Below are positions 15,769 to 22,627 of a stretch of 24,152 bases of DNA, one piece after another. The stretch's first letter is position 1. Every line of letters starts with the position of its first letter. The notes below the pieces were generated by a model. The model saw only the letters and a program-made list of their open reading frames with translations, did no database searches and had not been told where the DNA came from. The translations under genes and the position numbers were made by a program. Origin of the DNA: Lentisphaeria bacterium UBA1829 (lineage in GTDB: Bacteria; Verrucomicrobiota; Lentisphaeria; Victivallales; UBA1829); contig DDJH01000117.1 of assembly GCA_002338895.1 (NCBI GenBank), positions 1-24,152 on the forward strand, written 5' to 3'.

Positions 15769-16614
15769 ATGTACTGGACGAGAAACGATCAGTTTCTCTT
15801 CAAGCGGCGGGAAACATGGGAAATCCAAAGCCGCGGCACGTTTCCCATCTATCCGTTCTGCATGGAGGAGGAGATCCGGATCCACCAGTACTGGTATGCG
15901 GAAAACTTCACCCGTTTCACTCTGATCGTACTGGTGCTGGAAGGAGATATTCTCTTCCGGTTCGACCGGAAAAATCTCCGGATTTCCCAAAATGAGATTC
16001 TGATCGTTCCGAAAAACACCTCCTACTCGTTTGAAAACGGGAATTCCGAACAGTCGCGGAAAGTGGTTCTGGAGGTGATCGGGAAAAATCAGATTTCGGA
16101 TCTGGAGACATTCGGCTTGAACCGTCTTCTGGTCATCCGGAGCGAGCGGTGCGAGGCGCTGGCGGATCAGGTGCGGACGATCGGGGATCTGCTGCATTCG
16201 CGGGAGGAATCCGTCATTCCGGAACTTGTGGGAAGGACGTATCGTTTCCTGACGGAACTTTCGCTGCTCCTCCCCGAGAAAAAGCGGTCCGACAATCTCC
16301 TTCTCCATGCCCGGATGATTCTGGAAAGCAATTTCGACACCCGGATGACCCTCTCCACCCTGGCAGAAAAACTGAACTGCAGAAAAGAACGGATCAACGA
16401 AATTTTCAAACGGAAGCTGGGAATCACCCCGATGCAGTACCGGATCGAAAAGAAAATGGAGCTTGCCAAACACCTTCTGGTCTCGACAAATCAGACCATC
16501 AAGGAGATCTCCTTCCAGCTCGGTTATTGCAGCCAGTTTTACTTCTCGAATGAGTTCCGCCGCATCACCGGCTACACTCCAACTGCGGCGAGAAAAACGA
16601 AGAAACTGCTCTGA
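15769..16614 (+). CDS. AraC/XylS family transcriptional regulator
   Basis: A DNA-binding regulator with an N-terminal cupin-like sensing domain (RFTLIVLVLEGDILFRFDRKNLRISQNEILIVPKNTSYSFE) and a C-terminal AraC double helix-turn-helix of about 100 residues (MTLSTLAEKLNCRKERINEIFKRKLGITPMQYR ... TIKEISFQLGYCSQFYFSNEFRRITGYTP). The start is uncertain. ATG at 15769 gives 281 residues, the usual length, and has AGGAA eight bases upstream. In-frame ATGs at 15673, 15679 and 15706 would extend it, but that segment is A-rich with poor binding sites and contains the divergent promoter and repeats. It is divergent from the pseudopilin/hydrolase operon, so it probably activates that operon in response to a sugar. 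Followed by a 22-base perfect palindrome. Confidence 0.93.
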   Translation: MYWTRNDQFLFKRRETWEIQSRGTFPIYPFCMEEEIRIHQYWYAENFTRFTLIVLVLEGDILFRFDRKNLRISQNEILIVPKNTSYSFENGNSEQSRKVVLEVIGKNQISDLETFGLNRLLVIRSERCEALADQVRTIGDLLHSREESVIPELVGRTYRFLTELSLLLPEKKRSDNLLLHARMILESNFDTRMTLSTLAEKLNCRKERINEIFKRKLGITPMQYRIEKKMELAKHLLVSTNQTIKEISFQLGYCSQFYFSNEFRRITGYTPTAARKTKKLL

Positions 16615-16619
16615 ACCGT

Positions 16620-16641
16620 CTGACCGGAGCGCTCCGGTCAG
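16620..16641. terminator. 22-base perfect palindrome between convergent genes, possible terminator
   Basis: CTGACCGGAGC (16620-16630) followed at once by its exact reverse complement (16631-16641). It lies 6 bases after the AraC stop and 25 bases from the end of the convergent peptidase gene. No direct T-run; the first T-rich stretch on the plus side starts about 15 bases later. Confidence 0.5.
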
Positions 16642-16665
16642 GCAATCCGAAAAGGGTTTTCTCTC

Positions 16666-17361
16666 TTACTCGTCCGAGCGTCCGCCGAAGAGTCCTGCGC
16701 GGAACAGATAGTAGAGCAGCGTCAGCAGCGCACTGATGGCCGCTGCAAGATAGGTCAGGAACGCCGCGTTCAACACGTCTCCGGCCTGCTTCTGCTCGTC
16801 GGGAGAGACGATTCCGCATCGGACCATCAGCTTTTTCGCCCGTGCGGACGCATCCCACTCCACCGGGAGCGTGACAATCGCAAACAGCACCGCCGCACTG
16901 AACAGAATCGCTCCGACCAGGATCAGCGCCTGCGACTGGAAGATGAATCCGGCAATCAGAATGATATACGAAAACGTGGAGGAGAAATTGGTGACCGGCA
17001 CCAGAGCGCTCCGCAGATACATCGGCTTGTACGCCGCGGCATCCTGGATCGCATGCCCCGCCTCGTGGCAGGCGACACCGATTGCGGAAAGACTGGAGCT
17101 TCCGAACACCGGTCCGGAGAGACGAAGAGTCCGGCTGGTCGGATCATAATGGTCGGACAGGAACCCGTCGACCTGCTCAATCTTCACGTCCCGGATTCCG
17201 GCGCTTGCGAGCAGACGGGCGGCCGCCTGCGCCCCTGTCATGCCGGATTCCGATTCCACATGCGAATATTTCTCAAAGGTGCTTCTGGTCAGCAGCGAGG
17301 CGATTCCGGCGATCACAAGGCCGGGAATCATGAACAGCAGATACACGGGATCAAAAAACAT
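16666..17361 (-). CDS. YugP-type neutral zinc metallopeptidase, membrane protein
   Basis: A 231-residue membrane protein of the zinc peptidase family typified by B. subtilis YugP (Pfam Zn_peptidase_2). It starts with FDPVYLLFMIPGLVIAGIASLL, a membrane segment, then the family's typical TGAQAAARLLASAGI and LSDHYDPTSRTLRLS. The zinc motif HExxH is HEAGH at residues 99-103, and three more hydrophobic segments follow (about 120-140, 143-165 and 200-222). LPVEWDASARAKKLM, conserved in the family, is present. The substrate is unknown; a role in membrane protein turnover is often assumed. The ATG at 17361 has AGGAGA about nine bases upstream and a good promoter behind it. Transcribed alone, convergent with the AraC gene. 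Confidence 0.93.
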   Translation of the reverse strand: MFFDPVYLLFMIPGLVIAGIASLLTRSTFEKYSHVESESGMTGAQAAARLLASAGIRDVKIEQVDGFLSDHYDPTSRTLRLSGPVFGSSSLSAIGVACHEAGHAIQDAAAYKPMYLRSALVPVTNFSSTFSYIILIAGFIFQSQALILVGAILFSAAVLFAIVTLPVEWDASARAKKLMVRCGIVSPDEQKQAGDVLNAAFLTYLAAAISALLTLLYYLFRAGLFGGRSDE

Positions 17362-17399
17362 CGTTGACTTCTCTCCTGAATTTGTTTTGGGCTTCCTGT

Positions 17400-17428
17400 A
17401 ATGTAATACTTTTTCACAGACAAGTCAA
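17400..17428 (-). promoter_or_regulatory. Sigma-70-type promoter of the YugP-type peptidase
   Basis: On the minus strand: -35 TTGACT (17423-17428), 17-base spacer, -10 TACATT (17400-17405), about 38 bases upstream of the start codon. An 8-bp inverted repeat GTTGACTT/AAGTCAAC (17363-17370 and 17422-17429) overlaps the -35 and the region next to the start codon; it may be chance. Confidence 0.6.
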
Positions 17429-17493
17429 CCGGGAAAATGTTCCTTCGCCGACTTTTTCCGGGAAGCGCCCGAAGCAAGGGGAAATTTTCGCGG

Positions 17494-17518
17494 TTTCAAT
17501 AGTTTGGAAATATTGAAA
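17494..17518. repeat. A/T-rich inverted repeat in the divergent intergenic region
   Basis: TTTCAATA (17494-17501) pairs with TATTGAAA (17511-17518) around a 9-base loop; a run of nine T follows at 17525-17532 within an A/T-rich block. It lies between the peptidase and MATE promoters and could be a regulator site or insulating terminator. The 297-base gap between the two start codons holds no gene. Confidence 0.4.
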
Positions 17519-17543
17519 ATCAATTTTTTTTTATTTTGAGAAC

Positions 17544-17572
17544 TGGAAAAAACGACGGAGCGGAAGTATATT
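17544..17572 (+). promoter_or_regulatory. Probable promoter of the MATE exporter gene
   Basis: -35 TGGAAA (17544-17549), 17-base spacer, -10 TATATT (17567-17572). The 32-base block 17541-17572 agrees with the block 4502-4533 at 25 positions with identical spacing, which supports both as promoters. Leader about 80 bases. Confidence 0.5.
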
Positions 17573-17658
17573 GACTGCTCTTGAAGATCCGGAAAGAACG
17601 ATCCGGGAAATGCGGACCGGGGAAGAAGAGTCCGTCCATGTTTTAACCAGGAGAAAGT

Positions 17659-19143
17659 ATGTTCAGCAAGTGGATTCTTCCGGTGTGGAGAACGTTTACC
17701 GGCTATTTCAGCAGACGTCAGTTTTACGAACCGGGCGGATACGCGGAAATCTGGCACATTGCCTGGCCGCTGATCATTCTCAGCGCGAGCAATACGGTGA
17801 TGATGATTACAAACCGGGTGTTTCTGGCCTGGGATTCGAAAGACGAGGTGGCCGCCTCAATGCCGGCGTCGCAGATGTTCTTCACGCTGATGGCGTTTTT
17901 TCTGATTACGACCTCCTTCACGGCGACGATTGTCGCACAGCACCACGGGTCGGACAACCGGGAAGGCTGCATCCGGGCGACGTGGAACGGATTCTACTTC
18001 GGAGCGATTGTCGCGGCGATTCTGGCCTATCTTCTTCCGGTGGGAGGCGCATGGATCCTGACCCATAACGGACATCATCCGCAGATTGCCGCGTATGAGG
18101 CGGAATATTTTGTGGCGATCTCTCCGTGCGCGGGACTGATCTGCATGGAGACACCGTTCCTCTCCTTTTTCACCGGACGGGGCAAAACGCGGATTGTGGC
18201 CTGCATCAAGATACTGGGCTGCCTGATCTCGATTCCGCTGAACTATATTTTTGTGTTCGGGAAGCTGGGACTGCCGCCGATGGGGATTCTCGGAGCCGGA
18301 TTTGCCAGCACGATCGCGAGTCTCTGTTCGCTCTGCATCTCCGCGAGCTGCTTCCTGCTGGTGAACCAGAAGGAGTATGAGACGCGCCGGCATAAACGAT
18401 TTCACATGGAATACATCCGGAAACTGCTCTGCTTCGGAACGCCGGCCGGATTTCAGACGTTTCTGCGGAATGCGGCGTTTGCGTGCGTGATCATCATGAT
18501 CGGACGGCTCGGGAACGAGGAGCTGGCGGCAACGAGCATCGCGCTGTCGATCAACATGATCGGCAACATGCCGATGATCGGCCTGATGGATGCGACAAGC
18601 ATCATCACGGGGCAGTATATCGGGAAACGGCGTCTTCTGGTTGCGGAACGCATTGCGGGCCGTTCGCTCCGGATTCTGTTTGTGTGGATGATCTCCATTT
18701 CGGTGATCTATCTGGTGTATCCGCAGCTGCTGATTCATATTTTTGATTCGCAGAATCAGGGAACGACCCAGATGGACAATGCACGGATCACGGAATATGT
18801 GATCCTGATTCTTCGTCTTGCGGTGATCTTCAATCTTCTGGATGCGACGCGGTTTATCGCGATGGGCAGTCTGCGCGGAGCGGGAGACACCTTTGTCCCG
18901 CTTCTGATCGGGCTTGCAACCTCCTGGCTGATCCAGATTCCCGGCACGGTGTATCTGGTCTATGTGGCGCATGCGTCGATTGGCTCGGTCTGGCTGTTCA
19001 TCACGATCTATATCGCGATCGACGCGTTCTTCATGCTCTGGCGCAGACGAAGCGGAGCGTGGAAGAAGATCCGGGTGATCGATCTTCCGCCCCCTCCTCC
19101 GGAAGAAGAGGAGGAGGAAGCCCGGCTTGCGGCAGGCGCCTGA
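17659..19143 (+). CDS. MATE family multidrug/metabolite exporter
   Basis: A 494-residue inner-membrane protein with about twelve membrane segments in two related halves, as in MATE (NorM/DinF-type) exporters that expel cationic compounds in exchange for sodium or protons. Typical points are the first-half start EIWHIAWPLIILSASNTVMMITNRVFLAW, GFYFGAIVAAILAYLLPVGG, the inter-half GILGAGFASTIASLCSLCISA, the second-half start LLCFGTPAGFQTFLRNAAFACVIIMIGRLG, and the C-terminal TRFIAMGSLRGAGDTFVPLLIGLATSWL. The ATG at 17659 has AGGAG about seven bases upstream. The last 20 residues are unusual: five prolines directly followed by six glutamates, then ARLAAGA, a cytoplasmic tail that is not part of the transport fold. 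Transcribed alone. Substrate unknown. Confidence 0.93.
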   Translation: MFSKWILPVWRTFTGYFSRRQFYEPGGYAEIWHIAWPLIILSASNTVMMITNRVFLAWDSKDEVAASMPASQMFFTLMAFFLITTSFTATIVAQHHGSDNREGCIRATWNGFYFGAIVAAILAYLLPVGGAWILTHNGHHPQIAAYEAEYFVAISPCAGLICMETPFLSFFTGRGKTRIVACIKILGCLISIPLNYIFVFGKLGLPPMGILGAGFASTIASLCSLCISASCFLLVNQKEYETRRHKRFHMEYIRKLLCFGTPAGFQTFLRNAAFACVIIMIGRLGNEELAATSIALSINMIGNMPMIGLMDATSIITGQYIGKRRLLVAERIAGRSLRILFVWMISISVIYLVYPQLLIHIFDSQNQGTTQMDNARITEYVILILRLAVIFNLLDATRFIAMGSLRGAGDTFVPLLIGLATSWLIQIPGTVYLVYVAHASIGSVWLFITIYIAIDAFFMLWRRRSGAWKKIRVIDLPPPPPEEEEEEARLAAGA

Positions 19144-19220
19144 CCGGCGGCCGAACCGGGAAACATCTCCGTCCCCCGGGAGGAAAAGGAATGAAAATCA
19201 TGGCTTTTTCCGGAAAAGAC

Positions 19221-19248
19221 TTGAAATTTCCGGAATATGGAGTATAGT
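19221..19248 (+). promoter_or_regulatory. Sigma-70-type promoter of the rpmH-rnpA-yidD-yidC-khpB cluster
   Basis: -35 TTGAAA (19221-19226), 16-base spacer, -10 TATAGT (19243-19248); predicted start near 19255, leader about 68 bases. The palindrome-containing motif TTTCCGGAA occurs at 19207-19215 and again at 19227-19235, a 20-bp period around the -35 box. Confidence 0.65.
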
Positions 19249-19322
19249 TCAAACTCCATGTTTTTATACATGGACGCATAGATTGTATTCAACTCCCAGA
19301 TAGTGAGAAAGGAAAAAGAGAA

Positions 19323-19457
19323 ATGAAAAGAACGTACCAGCCTTCGAAGATCAAACGTCTGCGCAAATGCGGCTTCCGCGCCAAAATGGCGACCCGCGGA
19401 GGACGTCAGGTACTCGCCCGCCGTCGTCAAAAAGGCCGCAAGAGACTCGCACTCTGA
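19323..19457 (+). CDS. rpmH: 50S ribosomal protein L34
   Basis: A 44-residue, highly basic protein of the large ribosomal subunit: [21 protein letters not shown]..., [12 protein letters not shown]. The N-terminal MKRTYQPSK and the ending KGRKRL are the family hallmarks, and the length is exactly typical. Start ATG at 19323 with AAAGGA upstream. First gene of the conserved rpmH-rnpA-yidD-yidC-jag cluster, five bases before rnpA. The stretch [14 protein letters not shown] differs slightly from the usual KRTHGFRARM. Confidence 0.97.
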   Translation: MKRTYQPSKIKRLRKCGFRAKMATRGGRQVLARRRQKGRKRLAL

Positions 19458-19462
19458 CCGGA

Positions 19463-19870
19463 ATGACTCCAGGCAGAACGGACAGCACGTTTTCCGGAGA
19501 AGTGGCCGGGAAATCCGGAATCCTTCCGGACGCGGACGGCAGACTGAAGCTGAAAAGCGAATTTGACGCCGTCAAACAGAACGGGAAACGTGTTGTAACG
19601 CGGTATTTTATCGCACTGGTGTCCAACGGAGAGTTCGGCATTCTGCGGAAATGCGGCATCATATGCAGCCGGAAATTCGACAAGAGGGCGGTTCGGCGCA
19701 ACCGGGCAAGACGTCTGGTGAAAGAGTCGTTCCGCCTGCTGCGGGAGGAGATCGAACCGTGCGGAATTGTCATCATACCGAAGCGGGAGATTCTCCGACT
19801 GAAGATGCAGGAGGTCCGTGCGGAGCTTGCCAGGGCGCTGACCAAGGCGGGGGTAAAAGACCGGAACTGA
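19463..19870 (+). CDS. rnpA: Ribonuclease P protein component
   Basis: A 135-residue basic protein that works with the RNase P RNA to trim the 5' end of precursor tRNAs. After a short divergent N-terminus (about 22 residues) comes [24 protein letters not shown], the usual RnpA start, then the signature RNR motif [20 protein letters not shown] in the RNA-binding helix and [10 protein letters not shown]. The ATG at 19463 is five bases after the rpmH stop, so translation is probably coupled; there is no independent strong binding site. A later in-frame start would cut into the conserved part. The stop at 19868-19870 lies 29 bases before the yidD start. Confidence 0.95.
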   Translation: MTPGRTDSTFSGEVAGKSGILPDADGRLKLKSEFDAVKQNGKRVVTRYFIALVSNGEFGILRKCGIICSRKFDKRAVRRNRARRLVKESFRLLREEIEPCGIVIIPKREILRLKMQEVRAELARALTKAGVKDRN

Positions 19871-19899
19871 CGGAAGGAACTCTTCCCGCGCGTCTGCTG

Positions 19900-20124
19900 A
19901 TGATCCCCATCCGCCTTTACCGGCTCTGCATCGCACCGCTCCTTCCGCCCTGCTGCCGCTTTACGCCGACCTGTTCCGAATACGGTCTGGAGGCTCTGCG
20001 GGTGCACGGCGCATTCAAAGGAGTTCTGCTGACCGCATGGAGAATCCTCCGATGCAACCCGTTCTGCCGTTCCGGATACGATCCCGTTCCGCCCAAAAAA
20101 ATGAAAAGCCGGAAGAAGCTGTGA
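19900..20124 (+). CDS. yidD: Membrane protein insertion efficiency factor YidD
   Basis: A 74-residue protein of the YidD family, an inner-membrane-associated helper of YidC. The typical pattern is fully visible: [65 protein letters not shown], including the conserved cysteines and the Cys-Ser-Glu-Tyr motif. The basic end MKSRKKL is common. The start ATG at 19900 gives the family length. There is no close Shine-Dalgarno sequence (AAGGA is about 18 bases away), and the frame is open upstream without another ATG near, so coupling to rnpA translation is likely. It sits between rnpA and yidC as in most bacteria. Confidence 0.92.
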   Translation: MIPIRLYRLCIAPLLPPCCRFTPTCSEYGLEALRVHGAFKGVLLTAWRILRCNPFCRSGYDPVPPKKMKSRKKL

Positions 20125-20152
20125 TCCGGATCCGGTGAAAGGTTTTCTGCAA

Positions 20153-21874
20153 GTGAAATTTGATAAAGAGACTTTGATTGTCATTCTGTTCTGCGTTGTC
20201 GTTTTAATCGGCTGGTCCGTCTTCTATCCGAAGTGGCAGGCGCAAAAAGCCCAGGAGCGGAAGATGGAGCAGACCGCGGCGGAACAGGCGGCTCAGGAAG
20301 CGGCCAGAATTTCAGCGCCGCAGCTGCCGGCAACCGTCCCTCTGCCCGTGTCCGGCGGAAAGGTGGTGGAGCAGACGGGGAAAACCGGAGCGGTGACACC
20401 ACGCAGCTATACGATCTCCTCCGGGAACACTGAGTATTTCTTCAACTCCGCCGGAGTGCTGGATGAAATTCTGCTGAAGAATCATTTCCGGACCGCGGAG
20501 AAGAAGGAAAATCAGGAACCGATTCTTGTCCGGGAAGCCCTTGGATTCGAGCCGTTTGCGGTGGTGATCCCCGGGGTTTCGCCGCAGAGAGTGGCGGTGA
20601 AGCAGATTTCGGAGAGCGAGCTTTCGGTGGAACGGACCTTTTCCGGACCGCTTCCCGTGGTTCTGCGCCAGAGTTTCCGGGCGGTGAAGGATTCCGCGAT
20701 TCTGCAGTGCCGGATGGAGCTCTCCACAACGGCGGTGACAGGGGTGAAGTTTCCGCAGGTGATCGTGTGGGCGGGAACGCTTGCGCCGCTCAAGCAGCTG
20801 GCGAACGACGATCTGCGCGATGTGCATCTGCTGGAGTACTGCCGGGCGGCCGGAGGAAAGGTCACGACGGTGGATCCGGCGGCAAAAGAGGAGAAATTCC
20901 AGAAATCGGGGACATCCGATGCGCTGGAATGGGTGGCGCTTTCCAACAAGTATTTTATTTCGCTTCTTGTGTCGCGCCCGTTTTTCAATGCGGGATGCCG
21001 GATGGTGAATCCGGCCGTCGGGGATGACGGGAAGAGTTCCTACCGTCTGCCGGGCATTGCGGGAGTTTACGGAGATGTAACGGTCTATCCGGGGAAACCG
21101 TTCACGGCGGAATATCAGTTTTATCTCGGGCCGAAGGATCTGAAGGTGATGAAAGGTCTTCCGGCGAGTGCGGAGAGCGCGGTTCGTCTGGCCTACTGGG
21201 GGTGGGTGGAACCGCTGTGCCGGCCAATGCTGTATCTTCTGAATCTGCTGAAGGATCTGACGGGATCCTACGGTCTTGCGATCATACTGCTGACGGTTCT
21301 GGTGAAGCTGGTGCTGTGGCCGCTGATCCACAAGGGCAACAAATCGATGCGGAGAATGCAGAGGATTCAGCCGCTGGTGAAGGAGCTGAAGGAGAAATAC
21401 AAGGACAATCAGCCGGAATTCAGCCGTCAGATGATGGAGCTGTACAAGAAGGAGAATGTCAGTCCGTTCGGGGGGTGCTTCCCGATGCTTCTGCAGCTGC
21501 CGGTATTCATTGCGCTGTATTCGACGCTGGATTCGTCGGTGGAGCTTCGTCATGTGTCGTTTCTGTGGGCGCAGGATCTTTCGCGGCCGGACCTGGTGGG
21601 GCCGACGATTTTCGGAATCGGGCTGCATCCGTTCATTCTGATTTCGACCGGTCTGATGGTTCTGCAGCAGAAACTGGCGCCGCCGATGGCGGATCCGATG
21701 CAGCATAAGATGATGATGCTGATGCCGGTGATCATGCTGGTGTTCTTCTACAACTTCCCGTCGGGCCTGGCGCTGTACTGGACCGTGAACAATATTTTAA
21801 GCATCCTGCAAATGAAATACAGTCAATACGCGGCGAAAAAAGAGGAACTTGCGCTGAACGCAAAATCAGCCTGA
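20153..21874 (+). CDS. yidC: Membrane protein insertase YidC
   Basis: A 573-residue inner-membrane insertase that folds and inserts membrane proteins, alone or with SecYEG. The Gram-negative form is clear: an N-terminal membrane segment (TLIVILFCVVVLIGWSVFY), a large periplasmic domain (about residues 75-350, SYTISSGNTEYFFNSAGVLDEILLK...), and the conserved C-terminal core with five membrane segments, from YGLAIILLTVLVKLVLWPLIHKGNKSMRRMQRIQPL through ENVSPFGGCFPMLLQLPVFIALYSTL to FFYNFPSGLALYWTVNNILSILQ. The start is uncertain: GTG at 20153 (MKFDKETL) has AAAGG ten bases upstream and matches the usual YidC beginning; GTG at 20135 in frame adds six residues but has a weaker site. Follows yidD and precedes khpB by 40 bases. 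Confidence 0.96.
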   Translation: MKFDKETLIVILFCVVVLIGWSVFYPKWQAQKAQERKMEQTAAEQAAQEAARISAPQLPATVPLPVSGGKVVEQTGKTGAVTPRSYTISSGNTEYFFNSAGVLDEILLKNHFRTAEKKENQEPILVREALGFEPFAVVIPGVSPQRVAVKQISESELSVERTFSGPLPVVLRQSFRAVKDSAILQCRMELSTTAVTGVKFPQVIVWAGTLAPLKQLANDDLRDVHLLEYCRAAGGKVTTVDPAAKEEKFQKSGTSDALEWVALSNKYFISLLVSRPFFNAGCRMVNPAVGDDGKSSYRLPGIAGVYGDVTVYPGKPFTAEYQFYLGPKDLKVMKGLPASAESAVRLAYWGWVEPLCRPMLYLLNLLKDLTGSYGLAIILLTVLVKLVLWPLIHKGNKSMRRMQRIQPLVKELKEKYKDNQPEFSRQMMELYKKENVSPFGGCFPMLLQLPVFIALYSTLDSSVELRHVSFLWAQDLSRPDLVGPTIFGIGLHPFILISTGLMVLQQKLAPPMADPMQHKMMMLMPVIMLVFFYNFPSGLALYWTVNNILSILQMKYSQYAAKKEELALNAKSA

Positions 21875-21914
21875 ACAAAGATGCCGCAAAACCCTCTCAG
21901 GAGAAACAGAGAAA

Positions 21915-22607
21915 ATGGAAAACGAAGAAGTAATGCGGACCGCGGAAGCCGATGCCGGAGCGGAGGAACAGAAAGAAACCCGTTCCTGCCCGGAAACGGC
22001 GGCGGCTCCTGAAAAGAAGGAGCGTCCTCAGATCGAAGTGACGGAGGAGATGGTGGAAAAATCGTCGAAGACGCTCTCCACCATGCTGGACTATCTCGGA
22101 CTGGACGGCATTGTCAAGGCGGAGAAACGGCCCTCGAAGATCAATCTGGTGATCTCCAGTGAAGACGCGGGGCGGATCATCGGCCGGAAGGGCCAGTCGC
22201 TTGAAAGTCTCCAGCTTCTGCTCAACCGGATGATGCAGAAAGGCGCGGAGGACTTCCCGAAGATCTACATTGACATCGACGGCTACTCCTCGTCCAAGAA
22301 CGGCGGCAACGGCGGAGAACGCCGCTTCCGGGGCGGAGAACGCGACCGCGAACACCGCGCCGGAAACGGAGAACGCCGGAACGGCGGCCATCGCGGAGAG
22401 AACAGCGACAAGGATTCGATCCTCCAGCAGCAGGCTCTGGATGCCGCCAAGGAGGTCCGCCGCTGGGGTGAACCCGTCACTCTGCCCGCGATGAACTCCC
22501 ATGACCGCAGAATCATTCACATCACGCTGGAAAACGAAGCGGATCTTCAGACCGAAAGCACCGGCGAAGGCAGCATGAAGAGCGTGGTCGTTTCTCTGAA
22601 GAAGTAA
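21915..22607 (+). CDS. khpB: KH-R3H RNA-binding protein KhpB (Jag family) with RG-rich linker
   Basis: A 230-residue cytoplasmic RNA-binding protein of the Jag/KhpB family. Residues 1-40 are a charged, probably disordered N-terminus; the Jag-N domain is not evident. The KH domain spans about 73-122 with GRIIGRKGQSLESLQLLLNR. The R3H domain spans about 167-230 with PAMNSHDRRIIHITLENE and STGEG. Between them, residues 128-163 form a Gly/Arg/Asn/Glu-rich stretch with RGG and GGER elements (NGGNGGERRF, RGGERDREHR) that ordinary Jag proteins lack. RG-rich regions elsewhere bind RNA and can drive assembly of RNA-protein bodies. The ATG at 21915 has AGGAG upstream. It follows yidC as in the classic cluster and is 20 bases before the mutase gene, so probably in the same transcript. 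Confidence 0.92.
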   Translation: MENEEVMRTAEADAGAEEQKETRSCPETAAAPEKKERPQIEVTEEMVEKSSKTLSTMLDYLGLDGIVKAEKRPSKINLVISSEDAGRIIGRKGQSLESLQLLLNRMMQKGAEDFPKIYIDIDGYSSSKNGGNGGERRFRGGERDREHRAGNGERRNGGHRGENSDKDSILQQQALDAAKEVRRWGEPVTLPAMNSHDRRIIHITLENEADLQTESTGEGSMKSVVVSLKK

Positions 22608-22627
22608 GACACGGAGAAACGGATATC

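Noticed and set aside
19144..19322. Possible origin of replication near rpmH.
   Set aside because: rpmH often lies near oriC, but no TTATCCACA-type DnaA boxes or dnaA/dnaN genes are present.
22299..22405. Repetitive look of the khpB linker as a tandem repeat or CRISPR-like array.
   Set aside because: No regular period at DNA level; it is a low-complexity Gly/Arg/Glu coding stretch.
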